Source: Blastopirellula sp. J2-11
GTDB taxonomy: Bacteria > Planctomycetota > Planctomycetia > Pirellulales > Pirellulaceae
Direction of reading: 5' to 3'
Length of the DNA: 64,000 nt
Assembly: GCF_024584705.1 (NCBI RefSeq)
Contig: NZ_CP097384.1
Location: 4,216,001-4,280,000, forward strand
Shown here: positions 1-9,216 of the stretch, in pieces
How the letters are laid out: each line of letters opens with the position of its first letter
Position numbering within the stretch: position 1 is the stretch's first letter
Position numbers and translations under genes: made by a program
The notes under the pieces: model-generated
Database searches by the model: none
Told to the model about the DNA's origin: nothing
Seen by the model: only the letters and a program-made list of their open reading frames with translations

Positions 1-117
1 CTGTCCAACGATCCGGTCCTGTCCAACGATCCAGTCCTGTCCAACGATCCAGTCCTGTCCAACGATCCAGTCCTGTCCAACGATCCAGTCCTGTCCAACG
101 ATCCGGTCCTGTCCAAC
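1..117. repeat. 18-bp tandem repeat, about 6.5 copies
   Basis: Six consecutive copies of an 18-bp unit (ctgtccaacgatccrgtc, r = a or g) run from base 1, followed by half a copy. Copies differ only at one a/g position. Because 18 is a multiple of three, the array is open in every frame; read forward from base 1 it encodes the hexapeptide LSNDPV over and over. The array begins before the window. Confidence 0.95.
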
Positions 118-228
118 GTTTTGATCCGGCCAGCAAGTCCCGTCCGGTCCAAACCCCCAAAAGTGCGAAGCCGCCGAGAGATCAATCAGCGGCGCGCCAA
201 AACCAAGCGCCGCCGCGCCAAACGATAA
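1..228 (+). CDS. possible C-terminal end of a repeat protein (partial)
   Basis: The forward frame starting at base 1 is open until a TAA at 226-228. It would encode six LSNDPV hexapeptides and then a strongly basic tail ending RRAKTKRRRAKR. The start lies outside the window. A repeat unit whose length is a multiple of three and a basic end would suit a real protein tail, but a non-coding minisatellite is equally possible, since the array itself is open in all frames. No family is recognised. Bases 229-397 hold nothing that can be supported as a gene. Confidence 0.3.
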   Translation: MSNDPVLSNDPVLSNDPVLSNDPVLSNDPVLSNDPVLSNVLIRPASPVRSKPPKVRSRREINQRRAKTKRRRAKR

Positions 229-397
229 CACGGAAGACATGCTTTTTCTACGAAGACGCAGTAAGCGCATGGCGCCGGGCCATGGGCAGATCGCGCTCTT
301 TGACAATTCGCGTTTCGAAAAGCAGAGACGGTCCGGTCCGCTGGGTGCAGCAGGTAATGCAGAGAATTGCCAGCTCTGCTTGTTCCCAACGCAGCTG

Positions 398-1477
398 CTA
401 CGCCGCCTCTCGTTTTTGCGGCGTCAGGCTTGGCATCGGCGCGAATTGAGGTCCGCGGACCGAGCGTTGCGATTCGTGCCAGACGTGACGTTGCACGCTT
501 TTGGCGACCATGTTAGCCACGATGACCGCTTCGCGTCCAGCAGCGCCATCCACACGCGGCTTTTCGCCGGTCGTCATGGCATGGACGAAATCGGCCTGTT
601 CATCGGCGATTGCATTGGTCGCCGGCAGTTCGACTTCTTCTAGGGGAAGGAGCGACTCGAACAAGTGCTGACGAATGTGGTCTTTCTCGGCCTGCGGCAG
701 CGCGTGAACATCCAATTCTCCAGCAGCCAGGCGCGCGTCGGGTTTGATCGACTGCAGCTTGCGGCTTCCCATGTCGATCTGTACAAACCCGCCGGCATGA
801 AAAACCTTCATCTCACGGCGCGGCGAAAAGCTGCTGCGCGACGCGGTAAGATTGGCGACGCAGCCGTTTTCAAAGGTCAAACGGGCTTGCACCATATCTT
901 CGTGCGGTCCAAAGACGGTCGCGCCGATCGCGTCGACTTCGACCACATGGCTGCCGGCGAGCGACAATACCAGATCGATGTCATGAATCATCAAGTCGAG
1001 CGTGACGCCGATATCGACCGAACGGAACGAGTAACCGCTAGTTCGCGACGCTTCGATATACCGCGGACGATCAATCCGCTTGCTCGCCGCGACAAACGCT
1101 GGATTAAATCGTTCGACATGTCCGACTTGCAGAACGCGGCCATAAGTTTTGGCGAGCGCTAATAAACGATCGGCGTCCTCAATCGACAAGGTAATCGGCT
1201 TCTCGATCAGCAAATCGACGCCGCTGGCCAAGAGATCGGCTGCGACTTCATAGTGATATTGGGTCGGCGTGGCGATGATCGCCGCATCAAACTGACCAGC
1301 GATTTCGTGATGAGACGCGTGAGCGGCGACTCCGTTCTCGGCGGCGGAAGCTTCTCGCGCCGCGGCGATGGGATCGACGATCGCAACCAACTCAAGCCCG
1401 GCGGTTTGTTTCGCCAGACGAGCATGAATTTTTCCGAGGTGACCAGCGCCGATGACGGCGAGACGACGATGGAGCAT
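398..1477 (-). CDS. Gfo/Idh/MocA-family NAD(P)-dependent oxidoreductase
   Basis: A 359-residue cytoplasmic oxidoreductase of the Gfo/Idh/MocA type. The N-terminal Rossmann domain has the nucleotide loop GAGHLG (residues 10-15), the family EKP motif lies at 92-94, and the D..IHDID stretch around 161-168 carries the likely catalytic histidine 165. The ATG at 1477 follows a GGAAAGGA ribosome binding site by seven bases. It is the last gene of a skp-lpxC-oxidoreductase run on the minus strand. That position, directly after lpxC, suggests a sugar-nucleotide substrate, possibly a UDP-GlcNAc 3-dehydrogenase (GnnA-like) step giving 3-amino lipid A. That role is inferred from context only. Other sugar dehydrogenase roles are open. 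Confidence 0.88.
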   Translation of the reverse strand: MLHRRLAVIGAGHLGKIHARLAKQTAGLELVAIVDPIAAAREASAAENGVAAHASHHEIAGQFDAAIIATPTQYHYEVAADLLASGVDLLIEKPITLSIEDADRLLALAKTYGRVLQVGHVERFNPAFVAASKRIDRPRYIEASRTSGYSFRSVDIGVTLDLMIHDIDLVLSLAGSHVVEVDAIGATVFGPHEDMVQARLTFENGCVANLTASRSSFSPRREMKVFHAGGFVQIDMGSRKLQSIKPDARLAAGELDVHALPQAEKDHIRQHLFESLLPLEEVELPATNAIADEQADFVHAMTTGEKPRVDGAAGREAVIVANMVAKSVQRHVWHESQRSVRGPQFAPMPSLTPQKREAA

Positions 1478-1551
1478 GGCGGAATCCTTTCCAGCCTAAT
1501 CGCTCGCCGCCGTTCCAGAATGCAGCGACGATCGTACCTTGAAAAATAGAA

Positions 1552-2451
1552 CTAGGCCGAACGTCGCAGGCCCAGTTGAACTTGATTTTCGAGCAGTAGT
1601 TGCTTGACCAACTCGGCGTTCAAGCGATGACCGCTACGATAAGCGATTATCGAACCGGCGATGTCACAGCCGGCGAGCGCAAAGTCGCCAATCAGGTCGA
1701 GCGTCTTGTGCCGCACGCATTCGTCGTCAAAACGAAGCTCGTTCTCGATCGGACCTTCCGGCCCAAAGACCACCAAGTCTTGAAAACCAACTTGTTTGCA
1801 AAGTCCTTGCGAACGGAGCCACTGGGCTTCGCTTTCAAGCACAAAGGTGCGAGCCGACGACAATTCGTGCTCAAAAAACTTGGGCGTCAGCGAACCGGTG
1901 AGCGTTTCTCGGCCGATCGGGCTATTAAACCCATAATCGAGCCGATACTTGAAATCGAGCTGCAACTTGTCGCTGGGACGAGCTTCGACCCAGGCTTCGT
2001 CATCGCCGACACGCACGATGTCAGAAATAACCAGCAGCTTGCGAACCGCATCTTGTTGGACGATTCCGGCCTGTCGAATCGCTTCGACGTAAGCGGCGGA
2101 CGAACCGTCGAGTCCCGGCATTTCGGGCGAGACGACTGCGACTTCGCAATTGTCGACCTGCATGCCAGACAGAGCGGCCAACACATGTTCGACCATTTCG
2201 ACCGAAGCTCCACCCACCGTCAGATTAGTGCGCCGGGGGACTTCGATTCGATTGCTGACCAGCGCCGGCACGCGCGGCCGACTTGGCAGATCTTCGCGGA
2301 CAAAGGTGATGCCGGCGTCAATCGGCGCGGGTCGAAATTCGACTCGGTTCGATTTGCCCGACCAGTAGCCAATTCCTTCGACCGAGACGCTCGAAGCGAG
2401 CGTGCGTTGGAAACGATACTCGCTGTCGTAACGCAGCAACTGTTTCTTCAT
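1552..2451 (-). CDS. lpxC: UDP-3-O-acyl-N-acetylglucosamine deacetylase LpxC
   Basis: LpxC is the zinc amidase that performs the committed step of lipid A synthesis in the cytoplasm. The 299-residue product has the two-domain LpxC layout. It shows the EH pair of the first active-site motif at 88-89 (VEHVLAALSG), the second zinc motif HKTLDLIGD at 248-256 (ligands H248 and D252), and the SGHRLN motif with the catalytic histidine at 275. The ATG at 2451 is preferred to an in-frame TTG at 2490, which adds 13 residues not typical of the family. It lies between skp/ompH (88 bases upstream) and a Gfo/Idh oxidoreductase, fitting an envelope operon. Its presence supports a lipid A-containing outer membrane. 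Confidence 0.95.
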   Translation of the reverse strand: MKKQLLRYDSEYRFQRTLASSVSVEGIGYWSGKSNRVEFRPAPIDAGITFVREDLPSRPRVPALVSNRIEVPRRTNLTVGGASVEMVEHVLAALSGMQVDNCEVAVVSPEMPGLDGSSAAYVEAIRQAGIVQQDAVRKLLVISDIVRVGDDEAWVEARPSDKLQLDFKYRLDYGFNSPIGRETLTGSLTPKFFEHELSSARTFVLESEAQWLRSQGLCKQVGFQDLVVFGPEGPIENELRFDDECVRHKTLDLIGDFALAGCDIAGSIIAYRSGHRLNAELVKQLLLENQVQLGLRRSA

Positions 2452-2538
2452 GGATGCCGGATGCGCAAATGGGTGTGCTGCAAATATCAAGCGGCGGTAG
2501 GCGCAACTGCCTCCGCCGCGATTACGACAAGGTCGTGA

Positions 2539-3150
2539 CTAGCGAGGAATCAGACCATTTTGCGGGCGAGCCGTCGCCGGAACGCCGGCGTTCAGCAAGG
2601 CGAGCACGTCTTGGGTGATATCGATCCGGTTTTGATAGATGACCGGACGATTGATTCCTTCCAACACCGACTGGCGGTTATCCGCTTCAATCTCGGTGCT
2701 GTTGTAACGCAAGACCAACGCGATGTTGTTACGTTCGGCGAACGCAGCGACGGTACGTTTGACTTGATCGTAGACGTTGAAGTAGATGCGGGCTTCTTTT
2801 TCCATGAAGTCCTTCTTCTGCAGCGTCATTTTAACTTGCAGTTCCGACTGCTGACGAGCAACTTCTTCTTCTTTGACTTTGTAGTCAGGCGAGCCAGGCT
2901 TGTATTGCGAGCTGAGCTCTTGAATCATCTTGGTGATTCGGTCGCGTTCTGCGCCGATCGTCTTTTCAGCGGCTTCTACTTCAACTTTGAAGTCTTCCAT
3001 TTGCCGTTTGAAAAGGGCGTGACCCTTGAAAACCATGGGAATGTCGATCACGGCGACATTGGTGCCCGATTGGGCGTTCGCCGCTTCCGCGACGAAGTTG
3101 ACGAAGATCGCGGTGACCAAAATCGCGGTCAAAGAAAACAGTCGCTTCAC
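2539..3150 (-). CDS. skp: OmpH/Skp-family periplasmic chaperone
   Basis: A Skp/OmpH-type chaperone that would hold unfolded outer membrane proteins in the periplasm. The 203-residue product starts with a signal peptide (hydrophobic residues about 5-20, cleavage after ANA near residue 26). Next comes a long charged region predicted to form the coiled-coil tentacles, rich in K, E and Q (about 55-130), and then the return strand with EIEADNR. The start is a GTG at 3150 because AAGGAG lies eight bases upstream; a longer in-frame reading to 3396 has no signal peptide at its start and is unlikely. It is the first gene of the skp-lpxC-oxidoreductase operon, the same neighbourhood logic as skp-lpxD-fabZ-lpxA in other Gram-negatives. 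Confidence 0.9.
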   Translation of the reverse strand: MKRLFSLTAILVTAIFVNFVAEAANAQSGTNVAVIDIPMVFKGHALFKRQMEDFKVEVEAAEKTIGAERDRITKMIQELSSQYKPGSPDYKVKEEEVARQQSELQVKMTLQKKDFMEKEARIYFNVYDQVKRTVAAFAERNNIALVLRYNSTEIEADNRQSVLEGINRPVIYQNRIDITQDVLALLNAGVPATARPQNGLIPR

Positions 3151-3404
3151 TTTCAGCACTCCTTGCTGTGTTTGAATTGGTCGTCCTGACCCCGCGGGCG
3201 AGTTTCGCCGTAATTCGTCGGCTTTACGGGCAGCGCGACGGATGCGGATGCTGTCAAACGAGCGGCATTCTGCCTGGAAACTGCAAACGGGTAAAGTCCA
3301 ATATTCCGCACTTCCAAAATGCTGCGGAAACTCCCGAACCGATACGACTTCGCCCTCTCGATGGTTCACACAATCCGAGAAGATTTTCATCGTCAACCTG
3401 GTAC

Positions 3405-5462
3405 TTATCGGGGCGCAGCCAAGGTTACCGTAAGCGTAATTTCCATTCCATCCCGCATAATCGTCACCTTCGCTTTGTCGCCTGCTTTAAAGCCCCGCAG
3501 TGCGCCGTCAAAATCTTCGAGTCCCGCGATCTTGCTCTCTCCTAGTTTGACGATGATGTCCCCGGCTTTCAGCCCTGCTTTGTCAGCGGGACTCTCGGGC
3601 GAAACTCCTTGCAGCGCATAACCTTTGCCCACCACGCTGAAGTCCGGAATGCTGCCAAAATAGGGGCGTGAACCTGTTCGTCGCTCGGTCGATTCGGGAG
3701 CGATTGCGACATACTCCGGCGGCGCAGGCATTGCATCGATTGCTATCGCCGCATCCGCCAGCATGCTGGCGATTCGCCGAATTCCAGCAATGTCTAATTT
3801 TTCGACGTCGTCGCTGGGACGATGATAGTCGTCATGCGTGCCGGTAAAGAAGTGCATGACCGGGATTTCTTTGGCGTAAAACGACGCGTGATCGCTCGGT
3901 CCATAACCGCCGGGATCTTTGGTGACGACAAATTGGTAATCCCCGTTCAACTGGTCGATCAGCGCTTCGAATTCTTTCGCCGTGCCGCTGCCGCTGATGA
4001 TCAGCTTTTCATCTTTTAATCGGCCGACCATGTCCATGTTGAGCATCGCAACCGTCTTTTCCAGGCGAAAGACTGGATGCTTGACATAGTAGGCGCTTCC
4101 CAGCAGGCCTCGTTCTTCGCCGGTGAACCCAATAAAGACGATCGTCCGCTTCGGCTTCTGGTCGCGACCCACAATTCGCCGCGCCGCTTCTAACAGTGCG
4201 ACGGCGCCAGACGCGTTGTCATCTGCGCCGTTGTGAATCTCGTGCGTCCAAGGCGCTAGACTCCCTTCTCCGCCGTAGCCGATGTGATCGTAGTGGGCGC
4301 CGATCAAGATAATTTCGTCGGCCAGTGGGCCTTCGCCATGTAGGACGCCGATCACGTTGCTGACTTCCGCTTGCTCGCGAATCACGTCGGTCTCGCCGAT
4401 CGCTTTCCAGCCGGTCACGGCGACGCTTTGCGGCTTTTGGTCGGCGTTGATGCTGGCTTCCAAATCGGCCAGCGACTTGTTTAGCGCCTGCTGCACAACC
4501 GGGTCGATTGCGCTGCGCAGGACGAAATAGACCGGCAACTCGGGATGACTTGCATCACTGCCGGCGCCGAGAAAAGGGAGCACCTCATCCGTTCCAGCTT
4601 GCAATTTCTCGCCGCTATCGGCGATGGTTTTCGCTAGATCGGTCAGCTTGTCGCGCAGTTCGGTTTGCTTTTCTTCCGGCGCGTCGGCGGTGAGTGCGGC
4701 GAATTCGGCCTGTGTCTTGACGATATCGGCGACCGCCGTATTCCAGACGTTTTGTTGGTCTTCGCGACGCGACTCCAGTTCGTCGAGATTGTTGACCATG
4801 ATCACGGCGGCGGCGCCATGTTGATAGGCGTTGGAGATCTTGCGGCTAAAGGTCGCATGCCGCGTCGGATGGGGACCGCCAAAGGCGCTGTGCGGATTGT
4901 GGGGATCGCCCTGCGGCTCTTTCCGCAGCATCAAGACCGCTTTCCCTTTGACGTCCGTTTCGGCGTAGTCGTCATACAACAAGTCTGGCGCCGTAATTCC
5001 GTAACCGACAAAGACAATCGGCAAATCAAACTTGCCGCTGCCGCCGGCCGCCAACGGATTGAACTGCTTGCCCAACTCCAGCGGCGCCGCTTCTTTTTGG
5101 TCGGGGCCGACCAGTTTCAGCAAATTTTGGTCGGCTGGCCCCAATTTGGCGTCGGTAACGACCGTGAAGGACTGAAACGGCTTTCCACCAACCGCCGTCG
5201 TATCGAGCCCGATCGCCTTCATCTGTTTGGCCATAAACTGCGCCGCTTTGGTCAGTCCGGCGGTGCCGACGCCGCGTCCTTCCAACTCGTCAGACGCGAG
5301 AAAACCGACATTCTCTCGGATACGCGCGTCGGCGGCTTTCGCAGCCGACTCTTTTTCCGCCATCAGAGGGGCGGCCAACAGCGGGCAAATGACCACCGCT
5401 GCCCAAATCGTGCTCATGATTCGCATATTCAACGACATCCCAGAAATCCGGAGATAGTTCAT
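3405..5462 (-). CDS. secreted M28-family metallopeptidase with PA and PDZ domains
   Basis: A zinc aminopeptidase of family M28, probably exported. After a signal-like segment (STIWAAVVICPLLAAPLMA) come a protease-associated insert, the M28 catalytic domain and a C-terminal PDZ domain (GYALQGVSPESPADKAGLKA onward). The zinc ligands are visible in order: the histidine of GAHYDHIG, the aspartate of NGADDNASG, the EE pair of FTGEERGLLG, the aspartate of NMDMVGR and the histidine of THDDYHRPSDD. At about 685 residues it is longer than a bare M28 enzyme because of the PA and PDZ modules. The start is uncertain: an in-frame TTG at 5477 and ATGs at 5462, 5438, 5426 and 5417 are possible. Substrate is not predictable. 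Confidence 0.92.
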   Translation of the reverse strand: MNYLRISGMSLNMRIMSTIWAAVVICPLLAAPLMAEKESAAKAADARIRENVGFLASDELEGRGVGTAGLTKAAQFMAKQMKAIGLDTTAVGGKPFQSFTVVTDAKLGPADQNLLKLVGPDQKEAAPLELGKQFNPLAAGGSGKFDLPIVFVGYGITAPDLLYDDYAETDVKGKAVLMLRKEPQGDPHNPHSAFGGPHPTRHATFSRKISNAYQHGAAAVIMVNNLDELESRREDQQNVWNTAVADIVKTQAEFAALTADAPEEKQTELRDKLTDLAKTIADSGEKLQAGTDEVLPFLGAGSDASHPELPVYFVLRSAIDPVVQQALNKSLADLEASINADQKPQSVAVTGWKAIGETDVIREQAEVSNVIGVLHGEGPLADEIILIGAHYDHIGYGGEGSLAPWTHEIHNGADDNASGAVALLEAARRIVGRDQKPKRTIVFIGFTGEERGLLGSAYYVKHPVFRLEKTVAMLNMDMVGRLKDEKLIISGSGTAKEFEALIDQLNGDYQFVVTKDPGGYGPSDHASFYAKEIPVMHFFTGTHDDYHRPSDDVEKLDIAGIRRIASMLADAAIAIDAMPAPPEYVAIAPESTERRTGSRPYFGSIPDFSVVGKGYALQGVSPESPADKAGLKAGDIIVKLGESKIAGLEDFDGALRGFKAGDKAKVTIMRDGMEITLTVTLAAPR

Positions 5463-5623
5463 GTAACTTTTTCGCAATAGAGTCGATTCTTTTCTAGCGG
5501 AGAGCGCCGGTCAACCATTCCCTTTGCCGCGAACCATCACGCTCCTGTCAAGCATCATTGCTACTCCCCACACCGACCCGATAAAATAAAGACTACTTCG
5601 ATTCGCCAGCATGGGAGCTAAAC

Positions 5624-7324
5624 GTGCCGTCCCTTTTCGTCATTCAGGGCAACGATCAAGGAAGACGTTTCGAGCTGAACGACCCGGTCGTCACTCTCGG
5701 TCGTGACCGGACCAACACGATCCAGGTGCATGATACCGAGATTTCGCGTCGACATGCCGAAATTCGTCTTGATGGTCAGCGCTATGAGCTGGTCGATCTG
5801 GAAAGCTCCAACGGCTGCTTTGTCAACAACGAGGCGACGCAGCGCGCCTTTTTGACCAGCGGAGATCGTGTCCAACTTGGCCGCACGCTGATGATCTTTA
5901 CGCATGCTGAGACGGCCAGCGACACTCGGGCGACCCATGCGGGCCCGCAGGTTCGTCAGGAAAATTCGACCGACGGGTCACGAATCATTCGCACGGTCCA
6001 TCATAGCGAGGGGAGCCAGATTTTTATGCTCCCCGGTGGTGACGTCGAATCAGGCGATTGGTTTCATGCGGCCAGGGCCAATTTGCAGTTGATGTACCAC
6101 ACCGCACTGGCCGTCAGTCGCACGCTCGATATTGATCAGTTGCTCGACTATATCATGGGACTGGTCTTCGACTGGATAGACGCCGATCGGGGATGCGTGA
6201 TGCTGCTGGACGAAGAATCGCTCCACTTCACGCCGAAGGCGCGCCGTTTTCGACCGGGCCGCGCCGGCGCTGACGAAGCGATCGTGATCAGCCGGACAAT
6301 TCTCGATTTTGTGCTCGAAAAACGGGAAGGCGTGCTGACCACCAACGCCAGTGACGATGAACGCTGGGATCCCGCCGGCAGCATCATCACGCAAGGCGTT
6401 CGCGAGGCGATCTGCGTCCCGATGCAAGGACGCTACGGCATTGTCGGCGCGATCTATCTGGATACGTTCACCGCGCCCGGCGACATCGGCGGGCCGCAGC
6501 GAAAGCGCCGCTTTAATGACGATCATCTGAAACTGATGGTCGCCGTCGCTCATCAAGCGGCGCTCGCCGTGGAAGACACCAACTATTACTCGGCGGTCGT
6601 TCAGTCCGAACGACTCGCCGCCGTCGGTCATGCGGTCGCGGCGATTTCGCACCATGTGAAAAACATCCTGCAAGGCATCCGCGGCGGCAGTTATCTGGTC
6701 GAAGAAGGAATCAAAGGGACCGACGTCAACTTGATCGAAAAGGGCTGGGGAATCGTCGAGCGGAACCAGGATCGGATCTCGACCTTGGTGATGGACATGC
6801 TTTCGTACAGCAAAGAACGTGAGCCTGACCTGACCGCGTCGGATGTGAATGACACGGTCGGCGACGTTGTCGAGCTCATGCAATCCCGCGCTGCCGAACA
6901 AAACGTCCAGCTCCTCTACTTCCCGCTGCCGGCCGAAATACAGTTGATGTTTGACGCCGAAGGCCTGCATCGCGCGGTGCTGAACGTCGTCTCGAATGCG
7001 ATCGACGCTTGTCTGTCGGCCGACGAGCCCAAAGTTGAAGTCGCGATCGTACTGGACGAAGCGGCGCAGCGTCTGAACATCGATGTTGTCGACAACGGGT
7101 GCGGAATCCCGGCCGAGAAAATCGAGTCGATCTTCACCGCGTTTGAATCGTCCAAAGGAAATCGGGGCACCGGACTCGGCTTGCCGGTCAGTCAAAAAAT
7201 CTTGCGTGAGCACGGCGGCGATATCGAAGTCCACAGCCAAGAAGGGGTCGGCAGTCGCTTTACCCTCTATTTTCCGGCGCATGTCGCCGCCGCGCCGATA
7301 CTCGATCGCCCGACTCAACAGTAG
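5624..7324 (+). CDS. FHA-GAF sensor histidine kinase
   Basis: A cytoplasmic sensor kinase of 566 residues with no membrane segment. Order: forkhead-associated domain (1-95, with GR at 26-27, SRRH at 41-44 and SSNG at 61-64, the phosphothreonine-binding loops), a linker, a GAF domain (about 155-320), a dimerisation/phosphoacceptor helix with ISHHVKN (H343), and an HATPase domain with N box (NVVSNAIDAC), G1 box (DNGCGIP) and G2 box (GTGLGLPVS). FHA at the N-terminus suggests the kinase is recruited to or gated by Ser/Thr-phosphorylated partners, which links it to Hanks-type kinases. The GTG start is supported by GGGAG six bases upstream. No response regulator is adjacent, so the partner is unknown. 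Confidence 0.93.
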   Translation: MPSLFVIQGNDQGRRFELNDPVVTLGRDRTNTIQVHDTEISRRHAEIRLDGQRYELVDLESSNGCFVNNEATQRAFLTSGDRVQLGRTLMIFTHAETASDTRATHAGPQVRQENSTDGSRIIRTVHHSEGSQIFMLPGGDVESGDWFHAARANLQLMYHTALAVSRTLDIDQLLDYIMGLVFDWIDADRGCVMLLDEESLHFTPKARRFRPGRAGADEAIVISRTILDFVLEKREGVLTTNASDDERWDPAGSIITQGVREAICVPMQGRYGIVGAIYLDTFTAPGDIGGPQRKRRFNDDHLKLMVAVAHQAALAVEDTNYYSAVVQSERLAAVGHAVAAISHHVKNILQGIRGGSYLVEEGIKGTDVNLIEKGWGIVERNQDRISTLVMDMLSYSKEREPDLTASDVNDTVGDVVELMQSRAAEQNVQLLYFPLPAEIQLMFDAEGLHRAVLNVVSNAIDACLSADEPKVEVAIVLDEAAQRLNIDVVDNGCGIPAEKIESIFTAFESSKGNRGTGLGLPVSQKILREHGGDIEVHSQEGVGSRFTLYFPAHVAAAPILDRPTQQ

Positions 7325-7345
7325 TCGCCAACCTTACAAAAACGC

Positions 7346-7999
7346 CTACCCTTTGTACCCGGCCGGTTTGCCCACAAACGGATTGTCGGCGATTTCTTCG
7401 GCGATGGTCGTTTCTGGCCCATGCCCTGGGTAAACGACAAATTCTCCAGGAAGCGTAAACAGCTTGTCATGAATTGCGTCGCGTAGTGCGCCGAAATCGC
7501 CGTCAAAGAAGTCGGTCCGTCCGATACTGCCGGCGAATAGCACGTCGCCGCCGAGCACCACTTTGGCGTCGTGGATCACAAACACGACATGTCCGCTCGA
7601 ATGCCCCGGAGCGTCACGGACTTCGAGCTGGATGCCGGCCAAGTCCAAAACGGCGCCTTCGTCCACCAATTGATCGGCGGGGGGGCTGATCAATGCGACG
7701 CCAAACGCAGCCGAGAGATTCTTCTGCGGATCGGTCAGCTTTTCGGCGTCACCGCGGCCAATAATCAGCGGCGCGGCGGGGTAAGTCTTTTTCAGAGCAG
7801 CATTTCCAGCGATATGGTCACTGTGGCCATGCGTGTTCAAAATGGCGATCGGAGTCAGGCGGTGCTCGGTCAAAAAGTCGAGAATTTTGTCTGGTTCCAG
7901 ACCAGGATCGACGACCAGACAGTCGGTCGCGCCGCTTTGGCGGACGATGTAAGTATTTTCGTCGAACGGCATGCTGATGATAGCGTCGATATCAAGCAC
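7346..7999 (-). CDS. MBL-fold metallo-hydrolase (glyoxalase II-like)
   Basis: A 217-residue metallo-beta-lactamase-fold hydrolase. The dinuclear metal motif THGHSDH is at 56-62, further ligands lie in APGHSSGH and GGDVLF, and the final histidine is in VYPGHGPET. The short length and the lack of the C-terminal glutathione-binding domain of true glyoxalase II place it in the large YcbL/GloB-like group that hydrolyses thioesters of uncertain identity. The start is a GTG at 7999. It is convergent with the histidine kinase gene, with a 21-base gap, and divergent from the DUF1571 gene. Cytoplasmic; no signal peptide is seen. Confidence 0.9.
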   Translation of the reverse strand: MLDIDAIISMPFDENTYIVRQSGATDCLVVDPGLEPDKILDFLTEHRLTPIAILNTHGHSDHIAGNAALKKTYPAAPLIIGRGDAEKLTDPQKNLSAAFGVALISPPADQLVDEGAVLDLAGIQLEVRDAPGHSSGHVVFVIHDAKVVLGGDVLFAGSIGRTDFFDGDFGALRDAIHDKLFTLPGEFVVYPGHGPETTIAEEIADNPFVGKPAGYKG

Positions 8000-8262
8000 C
8001 AGGTTTCACTCTCCACAAATTTGGGCAGTTCAGGTAGAATTTTGCGGCTGGATCGGTTAAACGTGGGTTTAGGTAATCCTTACCGGTTCGCACTATTATT
8101 GTAATTTTTCCGCCCGGGCTGGGCGATAAGACCGAACAGCCAGCATTTTACGGCTGATCTCGGCGAACCAATGCCCCGGTCGTTACGAATCATACGTATT
8201 CGAGTCCAATCGCGACGCACGGAAGCCGCGTGACGCAGAAAAATCAGGGAGAAAGAAGGAAG

Positions 8263-9147
8263 ATGGCCGAGCCTACTCTATCGCGACGCCGCCTATTGTT
8301 GGCCGCTCCGGCGCTGACGCTGGGCGCCGCCTCTTTGCTTCGCGGCGAAGAAGGCCGCAACAATCTGAAGGAACCGGTTTACCGAGTTTCCAACAATCCA
8401 AATACGAGCCAGCCAGTCGCCGCCCAGCATCCGCTGGCGCCGGCCATGGAGATCGCCAAACGCGGATTGGCTCAGATCGATCAGAATGTGCGCGACTACG
8501 AATGCACGCTGGTCAAGCGAGAACAGATCAACGGCAAAGTGCTCGATCCAGAGTACATGTACACCAAGATCCGCAACGAACAGGTGGACGCCAACGGCAA
8601 CGTGATTACGCCGTTTAGCGTTTACATGAAGTTTGTCGCTCCGGCCAACATCAAGGGCCGTGAGGTGATCTACGTCAAAGGTCGCAACAACGGCAACCTG
8701 ATCGCGCACGAAGGGGGCAACCTCCTCAAGTTCGTGACTGTGCCGCTCGACCCCAACGGCATGATGGCGATGCGGAACAACCGCTACCCGATCACCGAAA
8801 TCGGCATCCGCAACCTGATCGTCCGCCTGATCGAAGTCGCCGAAGAAGACATGAAGTACGGCGAATGCGAAGTGAAGTTCTACCAAGGCGCCAAGATCAA
8901 TGATCGGATCTGCACCGCGATCGAAGTGATCCACCCGACGCCGCGGTCCAACTTCCGCTTCCACAAAGCCCACATCTTCATCGACGATCAACTGCAAGTG
9001 CCGATTCGCTACGCCGCTTGGGACTGGCCCAAAAAGCCAGGCGCCGAGCCGATGTTGTTTGAAGAATACACCTACAGCAACATGAAGATGAACAACGGCT
9101 TCACCGACGCCGACTTCGATACGAACAACAAATCGTACGCGTTCTAA
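8263..9147 (+). CDS. DUF1571-type exported protein
   Basis: A 294-residue protein recognised as DUF1571, a family common in planctomycetes and of unknown function. The N-terminus reads SRRRLLLAAPALTLGAAS, a twin-arginine-like export signal ending near residue 25. The mature part starts with a repetitive linker and contains the family hallmark of a conserved DYECTLVKRE segment near residue 80 followed by alternating beta strands. The ATG at 8263 is preferred over a GTG at 8230 because it begins directly before the twin arginine region and purine-rich AGGGAGAAAGAAGGA precedes it. A strong terminator follows at 9174. No catalytic residues can be proposed. Confidence 0.85.
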   Translation: MAEPTLSRRRLLLAAPALTLGAASLLRGEEGRNNLKEPVYRVSNNPNTSQPVAAQHPLAPAMEIAKRGLAQIDQNVRDYECTLVKREQINGKVLDPEYMYTKIRNEQVDANGNVITPFSVYMKFVAPANIKGREVIYVKGRNNGNLIAHEGGNLLKFVTVPLDPNGMMAMRNNRYPITEIGIRNLIVRLIEVAEEDMKYGECEVKFYQGAKINDRICTAIEVIHPTPRSNFRFHKAHIFIDDQLQVPIRYAAWDWPKKPGAEPMLFEEYTYSNMKMNNGFTDADFDTNNKSYAF

Positions 9148-9173
9148 TCGGACGGGTGCTGCTAATAAAAGTG

Positions 9174-9203
9174 AAAAGGCGATCTCCATGGAGATCGCCT
9201 TTT
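9174..9203 (+). terminator. rho-independent terminator after the DUF1571 gene
   Basis: A perfect 30-bp palindrome (aaaaggcgatctcca and its complement) ends in a run of five T. It begins 27 bases after the DUF1571 stop codon and fits an intrinsic terminator for that gene. It is symmetric enough to act on both strands. Confidence 0.85.
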
Positions 9204-9216
9204 TCATGCGCGGGTA

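Noticed and set aside
1-117. Tandem array considered as a CRISPR
   Set aside because: The units are contiguous 18-mers with no unique spacers.
6050-7318. 422-codon open frame antisense to the FHA-GAF kinase
   Set aside because: The sense frame has all kinase motifs; the antisense frame has none and is an effect of GC-rich codon use.
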